DNA of 64,000 bases. It comes from Macrolepiota albuminosa (lineage: Eukaryota; Basidiomycota; Agaricomycetes; Agaricales; Agaricaceae). The stretch lies in NCBI GenBank assembly GCA_027475525.1, contig JAMWFC010000029.1, positions 868,001-932,000 on the forward strand, read 5' to 3'. The stretch's first letter is position 1, and every line of letters starts with the position of its first letter. A model generated the notes under the pieces. That model was not told the origin of the DNA. It was given only the letters and a program-made list of their open reading frames with translations, and did no database searches. The position numbers and the translations under genes are program-made. Of the stretch, positions 23,656-33,187 are shown piece after piece.

Positions 23656-24318
23656 CAGGGGACTCCTTATTTTTTCTCTCTTTCACTCATTATTCCTTCA
23701 TTCTCTTTTTATCCATTTTCTTATTTCTTCTGCCATTCTTTTACTTTACTGCTTCTATTTTTTTCAACACTATCTATTAGTACTACTTTCAGCCTTTGAG
23801 GTGCTCTAGTTCTTTAGCTATCATTCAGACAAATATGGCTCTTCAATACCACATACAGACTGCTTATATAAGCTAGAGCTTGCTTATATTTTATGCAATT
23901 GTTTATTTAATCAATTTTTGAATTTTTTAAGGTTTTGTTATCCTGTACAGTTGTTTGCCATGCTTCAGAGGCTCCAGAAGCATTAATTCTGGCATAGAAA
24001 ATCTCTAGACTTGTTGTTTTTTTTAGATCTCCCTCTGCCAAGTAAGTAGTTATTATAATATTGTTAGTATATACTCTAATATACTTTGGATTTTTCTCTG
24101 CCAGCTGTGTGACTGAGCTATATGTTGAGAAATCAAACAGAGAACTCAGCAAAAAGAAGCAAAGCACATAGTGTTACAAGTGCTGAGAAGTGCATAGCTA
24201 CTACAGAATCTGTTTATTAGTTGATATAATAAAGTTAAAAGCTTGTTTAACATATTCTATTCATTGTATGAGCTTGTTATTCTCAACACCATAGCCTCTA
24301 GAGATCATCCTTATACTG
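23656..24318 (+). mobile_element. decayed LTR related to the chromovirus, forward orientation
   Basis: Begins ATCAGGGGACTCCTTATT (young LTR: TGTCAGGGGACTCCTCGC). It contains CCCTCTGCCAAGTAAGTAGT and CTCTAATATACTTTGGAT, shared with the young LTR, and ends CCTCTAGAGATCATCCTTATA, corresponding to CCTCCGGAGGTCGCCCTTACA. CpG positions have become TpG or CpA. It is about twice as long as the 321-bp LTR, so a longer subfamily or an internal insertion is likely. Confidence 0.65.
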
Positions 24319-24349
24319 CAAGATTTTGAGAATATATAATATAATATAA

Positions 24350-26659
24350 TAATATACAGGGAGCCCCTTGATCTCTTACCATGATGAGCGCTACTGATAC
24401 TGGCTGCTGCAACCATGCCTGATCTGCTGGCATGCCTTCCCCTACATCCATATCTCTGACAAAGGTCCTGTCACAGCAGATAGATCACCAAGAGGGCCCC
24501 CCAAACAGAACTGTGCCCCTCCACAGAGAAGTCTACTCAATACTAATACACAGATGGTGAAGAAATTTACTATTATACCCGACATGGAACTCCTTTCTGG
24601 CAAAAGGTACATCTACTAATAACACATGAATGTCCCAGAAACCGAACTCTTTTTAATCTGCAAACACAAAACACCCCCCACAAAAGCTGTAAATAACAGT
24701 CACATCAAGTTCTGAAAAATACCATGCCTACTCCACTCCCTGACAACATGAAGAAGAGACTGCAGAAGGTGAGCCCAGAAAAACAAGCAGGGGTACATTG
24801 TCATAATAAAAAGAGAAGAAATATGGCAGCTGACTCCTTCTCTGACATGGAAGAACCAGAGGCTGAACTCAGCATGTCCTTCACATCTCCCCTGACACCC
24901 ATCCTACTTGTCGGTGAAAAGGACAACTCCCAACACAGAAGGGCCTGAGGAATGGCAACAGTATGGAAAAAATAACACTACTATAGTAGACCAGCACTCA
25001 CCCTTTCTATCTCCAACCATATAGCTAGGCAGTACTCCCCTCCCCTCTCCTTGAATAGAGGAGTAAAGGCCTCAGACCTAGCCTAAATCATAAAAAGGAT
25101 GAAGCTAGTCACCACTAGTCAAGCTGAGGAACCAGGACTCAATTTTTCATAGGCACTGTCTACAGAACAGACTTCTAACTCTTCTTGCACTGCACAGGCA
25201 GACAGGACCCCACCAAGACTCCCTACTGGACTGATCAGAACTCAGACACCAGTCAGAGGTTTTCCAGAAGTATACCTATCCACCCCCCATGGTACAATCT
25301 ATGACCAGAACAAAGGGTACATTTTGACCAATATTCAGATCCTAAACTCTAGGTCCAGAGCTAGCAGCGCAGCAAGATGGATGACCTGGTGATTACAAGT
25401 AAAAGCCTGAAAGCACTAATTCTGAAAATGACTGGGGAAAGGGTGAAGCTGTCCTCCTCTTAACAGGAAAAGTTCCTTGCTTTGGTGGCTAGATTTGAAT
25501 GTCAAAAACCTCCTTATTACTTCTTGGTCTCCAACATATTAGAGTGCACTTTTGAAGTGATAGTAAATAACAATGTTATATCAACACCAGAAATGATTGT
25601 ATTCTTCCTGCCTTACAATCCACCTGTTCTCAGATTCCTATGCACCATTGAAGGCTTCATGCTCAGTATCAGAAACAACACTACCATCCGGGAATTGGAG
25701 AAAGAAGTCACACATATAGTCTGTGAGACCCTACTGTCTGATGACACCTTCATAGCAACTGTAAAGAGTAAACTTACAGGTGACACCACATCCCAGCATG
25801 ACATGGAACTAGCAGCTGCAACTATATCAGCTATCAAAGTATGTCACTCCAAACTCAAGGTCCTAGTGAACCCCCCAAGAAAGCAATTGGTTTGTAAATC
25901 CCTGTGAAATCTTTACTTCTGTTGATATCCAAATATAACATAGCCAAGCTACTTTTTCCTACTCCAAAGTCTCAGGAACACAACATTTGTGGACATGGAC
26001 TTTGGATGTGCTATCTTGGTAGCAGAAGAGAAACACTTGCACTGCTTTAAGTGCAAAAGAGCTGACTATGAGCTCTTTAATTGCCCTTACTCCAAACTCA
26101 AAGACTGGATGGCAAACAAAGGTAAAGAACTTGAAGAGATGGCAGAATTTGCACAATCTAGCTGAATGCACAAAGATCAATGAGGTTGACAAGGATTTTC
26201 TAGAGAAAGAAGTAGGAGACTGGGGAGAAAGTCTTTTAACTATGCAGAAAATAACTCCGATTGTTGGTAAACTTACATAGAAATATTGTCAGGCTGCCTC
26301 TAAATCATATATTTATTCCTCCATCCTGAGCCCATAAACTAAGATAAATTTACTGTGTTCAAGAACATTAGGTAATTTTAGTTAGGCTCTTTGACCAAGC
26401 TGGGAAATGCTTGGGTAGCAACATATTTACGTGGGTAGTGCCATTGGTAGCAGCTCTATTTAAGTCTTCATCTAATGCAGACATTATCTAATACTCAAAC
26501 CTGACACAATGAATACACTTATATTAAACATGGTTGACAATTATGGCAACAGTTACCTTCTCGCCTAGGCAGGAGAAGCCTATGGCCATATCATTGACCA
26601 AGGCCCTAATGGCAGCCTGGAAGGGATCAGCGATGAAGCGTGGCTTACCTAAATGCATA
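24350..26659 (+). pseudogene. 5' part of a decayed LINE: ORF1 region
   Basis: Left part of the non-LTR retrotransposon whose ORF2 resumes at 28548. Open pieces at 24724-24948, 25482-25907 and 26068-26280 would form ORF1, broken by stops and frameshifts. A CCHC-like knuckle near 26035-26090 reads HCFKCKRADYELFNC; the His position is Tyr, explained by C to T. ORF1 proteins bind the element RNA. CpG is almost absent. The 5' end is placed near 24350, where the LTR relic stops, and is approximate. Confidence 0.65.
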
Positions 26660-26958
26660 CAGTGGCTCAAAAAACTGTCCCAATGTTTCATACTTTTTGA
26701 AAGATGACATTGGCATGAAGGATGGGAAGTACTTAAAATCCTGATTAAATCATGTAAAATACTATGGCATCTTTTGAAAGATGACATTGGCATGAAGGAT
26801 GGGAAGTACTTAAAATCCTGATTAAATCATGTAAAATACTATGGCATCGTAGCTACAGAATGAATTTAGGTTTATGTAATCAAGATCAAAACTGATGGAG
26901 CAATAGCCATTTTAAAATATTCACTCATTGGGACAGTTTTTTGAGCATCTCTAATTTT
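26660..26958. repeat. left terminal inverted repeat of the Tc1 element
   Basis: Matches 28326-28547 in reverse complement with very few differences. A 21-bp block at 26665-26685 recurs inverted at 26926-26946, so each repeat has hairpin-forming ends. It includes a 77-bp duplication (26695-26848). Confidence 0.9.
26695..26848. repeat. perfect tandem duplication, 77-bp unit (probable assembly artefact)
   Basis: 26695-26771 equals 26772-26848. The right inverted repeat has this segment once, so the second copy is extra. Confidence 0.95.
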
Positions 26959-26963
26959 AGTAT

Positions 26964-28187
26964 CTAGTACTTTGTATGTCCTCCATTTGCCTTGATAACT
27001 GCTTGAATCCTTCTAGGCATGCTTTCTATTAGTCTTTGGCATATCTCTGGTGGTATTTCATCCCACTCCTTTGCAACCCTCTCCCATAATTCATGCACAC
27101 CATAAGGAGGTGTTTCATACTGCCTAAGTTGCTCTTTGAGGTACTTCCAGAGATGTTCAATAGGGTTGAGATCAGGGGATTGGGCTAGCCACCAAAGGAC
27201 ATTAAAGTTGTTGTCCTCAAACCACTTGTCAGCCCTCTTGGAGTTGTGTTTGGAGTTATTGTCCTGTTGAAAGTAGTAGGCACCCTCCTCCATCTCCAAC
27301 TTCTCAAAGTTCTCCTTTGCTCCATCATCTAAAATTTCACAGTACTGCTCTGCATTCATGATCCCCACCACCTCTACAAGCTTTTCTACCCCATTCCAAC
27401 TCATACAGCCCCATACTATGAGATTATTCCCTCCTCCATGCTTCACAGTAGGTGTAGTTGTTCAGTCTTGAAATGTCTTCTTCTTGTAGCTTCCACACAT
27501 ACTGCTTCCCATCTGACCCAATCCTATTAATCTTTGTCTCATCTGTCCACAACACCCTTTTCCAGTCCTCTATAGTCCAGTTCTGATGCTTCTGAGCCCA
27601 TTTAAGCTGTAGTTGTCAATGTTTAGCTTTGAGCATAGGAACTTTTCTCTTGGTAGCAGACCAATACCCCTCCTCCTTCAACACATTCCAGACAGTCTTG
27701 AAAGAGACAGGGTTGGAAATGATGTTGTTGATAAAATTAGTGGCCTGGACAGCTGTATCAAGTCTCCTAGTTGAGATTTGTCAAACAATAGCCTGTTTAT
27801 CACATGGAGTAAGCTTAGCAGGATGGCCTCCAGGATGGTTTTCCTTGTCCATCTCCAACTCTCTACCAATCCTCCCAGTAGTAGACTTCCCTAGACCAGT
27901 TTGAGCTCCAATCTAACCAGAGAATACCCTTGAGCAAGAAGAGAAGCAACAGTAGAGTGTTGTGCAGCTAGACCAGTTTGAGCTCCAATCTAACCAGAGA
28001 ATACCCTTGAGCAAGAAGAGAAGCAACAGTAGAGTGTTGTGCAGAAAGAATAGGTTTCATGATAGTGGTTGAAGGTCAAGATGTGGTTCAACCAGCTTGA
28101 ACTACTCCCAAATATATCTAAACGAGAATACCCTTGAGCAAGAAGAGAAGCAACAGTAGAGTGTTGTGCAGAAAGAATAGGTTTCAT
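26964..28187 (-). pseudogene. Tc1/mariner DD34E transposase, inactivated
   Basis: Cut-and-paste transposase. The C-terminal part (27446-26964) is open and holds the second and third catalytic residues, YYFQQDNNSKHNSK and QSPDLNPIEHLWKYL; the spacing D-34-E counts exactly. The first Asp lies in WTDETKINRIGSDGKQYVW, near 27480-27540. Upstream a helix-turn-helix region is readable in pieces (GYSLVRLE, TGLGKSTTGRIGRELEMDKE, NHPGGHPAKLTPCDKQAI). Frames change near 27460 and 27900, and stops such as TGA at about 27463 interrupt it. Several stops and odd residues (AIV-stop-QIS, GYWSAT) fit CGA to TGA or CGG to TGG. Part of the damage near 27891-28250 is probably assembly duplication. Confidence 0.88.
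27891..28044. repeat. perfect tandem duplication, 77-bp unit (probable assembly artefact)
   Basis: 27891-27967 equals 27968-28044; bases on both sides mismatch, so the unit is exactly 77. Confidence 0.95.
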
Positions 28188-28250
28188 GATAGTGGTTGAA
28201 GGTCAAGATGTGGTTCAACCAGCTTGAACTACTCCCAAATATATCTAAAC
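27997..28250. repeat. perfect tandem duplication, 127-bp unit (probable assembly artefact)
   Basis: 27997-28123 equals 28124-28250, exactly 127 bp, overlapping the preceding 77-bp duplication. Confidence 0.95.
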
Positions 28251-28325
28251 ATGGTCACATGACTTTGGTTATATTCCCACATGCAACTTACTCTTTATTT
28301 CTGAGTAAAATAGGGATAAACCTGA

Positions 28326-28547
28326 AAAATTAGAGATGCTCAAAAAACTGTCCCAATGAGTGAATATTTTAAAATGGCTATTGCTCCATCAGTTTTGATC
28401 TTGATTACATAAACCTAGATTCATTCTGTAGCTACGATGCCATAGTATTTTACATGATTTAATCAGGATTTTACATACTTCCCATCCTTCATGCCAATGT
28501 CATCTTTCAAAAAGTATAAAACATTGGGACAGTTTTTTGAGCCACTG
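28326..28547. repeat. right terminal inverted repeat of the Tc1 element
   Basis: 222 bp, reverse complement of 26660-26958 without its extra 77 bp. Followed by TA. Confidence 0.92.
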
Positions 28548-31522
28548 TATGCAGATAGAGAGAGATGATGGCTACACAGGCAATTTGAGCTTAAACAGGG
28601 AAATGCCTCCCTCCCAAGAACAAAGCCAGGAGGCCAGAATAAAAGAGGAGCACTTACAATAGCATCTCTGAACATCAAGGGTGGTGGAACACAGTCCACA
28701 CACCAAAAATAGTATTACATACATCAAATAATGAGAGAAAGTTGCATAGATATACTAGCAATTCAAGAGACATACCTTGACAAGTAAAACACAGAGAAAC
28801 TGAACAAATTATTTGATGGAAAGCTACATTTCATATCAAGCCTAGATCCAAATAAACTAAACGCTAAAGAAGTAGCCTTTGCACTGAATAAAAGCATTGT
28901 AAAGTGGTCCAAAATATGACACCAAATTCTAGAAGGAGAAAGGGCACTAGTGATCAAAATACCCTAGCATGACAACACCACAATGAGTATAGTAAATACA
29001 TATGCTTCAAACAACCTTAGAAAGAACAAAACTTTCTGGAAAAACATGGGAATGCACTGGAAAATGAGACCCCTCATGCTAGAGCCAAGCATAGTTTTAC
29101 AGGACATTAACATAGTAAAGGAGGCCATAGATCGCCTGCCTGCCCATGTAGATCCCACTGAAAATGTCAATGCTCTTATTGATATCAAATCACGCTTTGA
29201 CTTAGCAGATGGCTGCCTGCCCATGTAGATCCCACTGAAAATGTCAATGCTCTTATTGATATCAAATCACGCTTTGACTTAGCAGATGGATGGCACAGAG
29301 AAACCCCAACAACGATGGACTTCACTTTTCAAATGCAAAATAGACCCATTCAATCACAAATAGACTGAAAATATGTAAAAGAAAACCTTATACCATTTAG
29401 CTAGAACTAGCATATTAAGAGGACTGCTATAAACACTAACTATGCAATAGTCTAAATGATATTCATATACTCAAACAGCCTTACTTTGGGAAAGGGAGAT
29501 ATGCCATGCTGGCTCTACTAGTAAAAAATGCCAAACTCATGAAAACTCTCATGGAAATGGAAAGGAAACATTAAGCAGACCTTAAAATATCTGCCCATGA
29601 AAGATGATTCAATTTCAACCCACAAATGTTACACAAGGCTTTCAAATTACAACTAATAGAAGAAGTCTGCAGACATTTAAAAAGCCTAAAGTCAAAGATC
29701 CTAAAAGAGATTAGTGCCTTAACAAAAAAAAGATAAACTGCAGGCCCTGAACAATGCACTGCTAAATGAGGATGAAAAAAGAAAGAAAGCTGCAATAATC
29801 AACAAAAGAATTTGGAACTTAGAAATGTTACGATTTACAAGAGCAAGGGACACAGTATCCACAAGCTGCTATATACATGGTGAGACAATTTTAAAACAGT
29901 AGATAGATATGAACAAAGAATGCTTACCAAGAGAAATAATAGCTGCCTTAAGGTGACCATCCTTCTTTAACGACAAACTCAAAAAAAAATCAAATAAAAT
30001 GGTGGAAATTGCACAACTATATCATGAAAATCTCCAGAAAAATAATGTGCTCCAAAACACAGATGCTAACAAGGAACATACAAAGAAAGCACTCAGGTCC
30101 AGAAAGCAATGAACACGCTAAAAAGCAGGAAAGCAGCTGGCCTTAACAGCATCATCCACAAATTGTGGCTTGCCATGAAAATGGTGCCGGAAGATAAAAA
30201 AGAAAGTTTTAACATCACAGATGCTCTGACAATAATCTTCAATGACATACAGAAATATGGGATGGAGCTGAATACTGGCTTTGCTGATAGATTGCTATGC
30301 CCTCTATATAAAAAAGGAGATAAAATGAATATTGGAAACTACTGACCTATAACAGTTTTAAATACAGATTATAAGATCTTTATGAAAGTACTTACCACCA
30401 GGCTGAGTGGGGTCACATAAAACCTCATTCACACTGACCAGGCTGGGTTTATGACAGGTCGCAAAATAGAAAATCAAACAGAATTAGCACAACTCACAAT
30501 AGATTGGTGCAGTAAAATGAAAATGGATGAAATGGTAATATGCCTAGATCAAGAGAAAGCGTACAATAGGATTCTCCATCCTTTTATTTGGGCATTTCTG
30601 AAAAAGTTCAGCATCTCAAAAGGTTTCATAGACACAATAAAAGCTCTCTATTCTGACACATACACAAAAGTCATTCTGAATGGTGAAGTGAGTGACAAGT
30701 TTCAAGTAACAAGAGGCATAAGACAAGGAGACCCACTATCATACATGCTCTTCAACCTAGCAATTAAATCACTTGCCCAAATAATTAGAAAATTATCTCT
30801 AAAAGGCATCAATATTGGAAAAAACATGAAAAGGCTAATCATAACTCTCTTTGCTGATGACATCATGGTGTATCTTGGGAAGGAGAATAGCTTCTATGAC
30901 CTAGAGAGAATCCTGAGGGCCTGGTGCAAGGCATCAGAAGCACATTTCAATATTCCAAAAACTATGATAGTTCTAGTTGGCACAAATAATTATAGAAGTA
31001 CTTTAATAAATACATGCAAGTTTAGAATGGATGGTAGAACTATTCCAATGAAAATTAAAATAGCAGATAAAAGTGAAGCAACATGCTTGTTGAGCGCATT
31101 TATAGGGAATGGTATTGAAAATGCCAGTGTGTGGACACCAACAGTAGAAGCAATAGTAAGAGACCTCAAAAGATGAGGGAGAAATAACCCCACCCTGAAA
31201 GGCAAATGCTTAATAATAGGCATGGTGGTAAGTGATAGATCCCAATATTGTGCATGGGTGCAAGGCATGCCAAGGCAAATTGAAGACCTCCTAACAAAAA
31301 TATCAAAAAAATTCCTATGTAGAACAAAAGCTTCCCTGATGATAGGGATAAATACACTGCAACTCCCCTTTGGGCAGGGGGGGTGAAAAGTTCTAGATAT
31401 TAGAATAAGGAACAAGGCAATAGAACTGATGAAAATACAACACTACCTAAAATTTGACAATGAACAGCCAAAATAAGCTTATGTTGCAGACCAGATCATC
31501 AGTGAGAAAGTTATAAAAGAAC
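28548..31522 (+). pseudogene. LINE ORF2: endonuclease and reverse transcriptase, decayed
   Basis: Apurinic-type endonuclease relic at about 28640-29350 (IASLNIKGGGTQSTHQ, CIDILAIQETYLDK, VNTYASNNLRKNK). The RT domain is at 30109-31176: LNSIIHKLWLAMK, LLCPLYKKGDKMNIGNY, QAGFMTGRKIENQTELA, VICLDQEKAYNRI, GIRQGDPLSYMLFNLAI and the catalytic LFADDIMVYLG with both aspartates kept. Many stops interrupt the endonuclease and linker; RT is open for 241 codons. Order EN-RT-RNase H is typical of Tad/I-like LINEs of fungi. The chromovirus insertion at 31528 splits it from its RNase H part at 37794. The 77-bp duplication at 29136-29289 lies inside. Confidence 0.88.
29136..29289. repeat. perfect tandem duplication, 77-bp unit (probable assembly artefact)
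   Basis: 29136-29212 equals 29213-29289; flanking bases mismatch, so the unit is exactly 77. Confidence 0.95.
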
Positions 31523-31527
31523 CTGCC

Positions 31528-31848
31528 TGTCAGGGGACTCCTCGCTCTTGTCTGGTCACAATTTCCTTTTCCGGAGTTTCCGGAGAACTCCAGAGCATTT
31601 CCCATGCCCCGGAGTTCTCCTGGCCTCCCGGAGCTAGCCGTTGGATACTGTACAGTCGTTCCCACGCCCGTCCACCCCCGTACTGATGTGCTGCACTGGC
31701 AGAGGAATCCTTAGACTTGTTCTCTTTGGATTTCCCTCTGCCAGGTGATTAGTTATTGATTGTACTGTCGTTACTGGCTCTAATATACTTTGGATTTCCC
31801 TCTGCCAGTTGTGTGATAGTGCCGCAACCTCCGGAGGTCGCCCTTACA
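31528..31848 (+). repeat. 5' LTR of the chromovirus
   Basis: 321 bp, TGTCAGGGGACTCC...CGCCCTTACA. It has two near-repeats of GGATTTCCCTCTGCCAG (about 31726 and 31791), shared with the decayed LTRs elsewhere in the island. Confidence 0.95.
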
Positions 31849-31956
31849 GCAGAACAAGTCTCCTAATTCCGGTCTGGAAGCCCCCCATAGCCGTCAGAAG
31901 AATTCTCTGGCTCCTATCTACCGCTTCTCCACCAGTTTTAAGCATCTGGACCTTCT

Positions 31957-33187
31957 ATGTCTCAGCTTGCCTCTTCAGACACTCCTCCGGACGCTACAGC
32001 TCCTCAGGATGAAGCCTGGACTCGCTTGCTCCACCTAGAGGCTCAAGTGCAGCTTACTCAAGCTTCCCTCACTCACCACACCACCAAACTCTCCACCCTC
32101 CGACAAACCACTGAAACCATCTCCGACTCCCTCCGGGCACTCCTAGAGCATCTCAACACCACTCCCTTGGTTGCTACCGCAACCCCAGCAGCGGCACTGC
32201 CCCCCGCTGTTCAGCCATCCTCTCCGAATCCTCTGAGGACCCAAGGGACCCCACGTGCGCTCCTCCCCTGACCAGCAATCCCGGACGCCTACGATGGCGA
32301 CTGCATGACCGGAGAACGATTTCTACAGTCGTGCCTCACCTATATCCAGCTCTGCGGGGACGACTTCGTCTCGGACAACCTGAAAATCGCATGGGTTCTC
32401 TCCTACATGAAGTCTGGGAGAGCGGCCACCTACGCACTGCGGGTTTTCCGACGCCCCGGAGGTGTTGCGGGGTTTGCAAACTGGGCCGCATTTGAGCAGG
32501 AGTTCCAGGACGAGTTCTTCCCCCGGAACCCAGCCAAGGCAGCTGCGCTGGTCCTCCGAGACAGGGATCAATACGGACAAGGGAGGCGCTCGCTGGACAA
32601 ATACATTGACTCCTTCCGGGCACTAGTTGAGCAGGCCGGGTACCCCGATGGACTGCAACTCTGCCTCACCTTCCGGGAAGGGCTCCAATCCACTCTGATG
32701 GAGCGTATTGACAACCTTGCAGAAGGACGTCCAGCCAACAACCAAGTCGCCTCCTGGTACCGAGTAGCAGCTCATGGAACTTAAGTGCAGCCTGCGCCAA
32801 GCTCCGGCCATGGCAACAGCCCCACGTCCTCAGATCCCTCTCCCCCATCCCGTAGCAGCTGTGTTCCACCCTCCCAGCCTCCCAGCTCCCTCCGCAGGGC
32901 CCACACTGCCCCCGGGGGCCCCTATGGATGTGGACTCCTCCCGCCAGCGTGCCAACCTACCTCTTCTGTGCCGGCGCTGCGGCACCCCTGGTCACTTTGC
33001 ACGCCGTTGCCCGCTGGGCCTCGAGGTGCGTTACCTAGCCCCGGAGGAGCAGGAAGAGCTACTCCTGCAGCTCCTGGCAGCCAAGGATGCAGCCGGAGCA
33101 CCCTCTCCAGACACGGCAGCGCCGGAGGCCCGGGAGCAGGAGCGGAGTGCGGATGCGTCAGAAGGAGGGAGCCCGGAGGATTTTTAG
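31957..33187 (+). pseudogene. chromovirus gag (capsid and CCHC zinc knuckle), disrupted
   Basis: Structural RNA-packaging protein. It starts MSQLASSDTPPDATAPQDEA at 31957. A TGA at 32269-32271 interrupts one continuous frame; the context fits CGA (Arg) mutated to TGA. The capsid domain follows at 32305-32780 (NWAAFEQEFQDEFFPRNPAK, RRSLDKYIDSFRALVEQAGY). A frameshift near 32770 precedes a Pro-rich linker. The zinc knuckle CRRCGTPGHFARRC (CX2CX4HX4C, about 32970-33011) is in the frame ending at TAG 33185-33187. The stop is preceded by a T run where pol lies in the -1 frame. Confidence 0.9.

Larger units (their letters stand above)
26660..28547 (-). mobile_element. Tc1/mariner transposon with 222-bp terminal inverted repeats, inserted in the LINE
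   Basis: Ends CAGTGGCTCAAAA...TTTTGAGCCACTG, flanked by TA (26658-26659 and 28548-28549). Inverted repeats are 26660-26958 (299 bp, or 222 without the duplicated 77) and 28326-28547 (222 bp). They encode one transposase on the minus strand. The insertion lies between LINE ORF1 and the endonuclease. The body contains four tandem duplication artefacts (26695, 27891, 27997 and the overlap of the latter two), so its true length is about 1.6 kb. Confidence 0.92.

Noticed and set aside
21480..24318. The two long decayed LTRs as the ends of one element
   Set aside because: They are in opposite orientation, whereas LTRs of one element are direct repeats.
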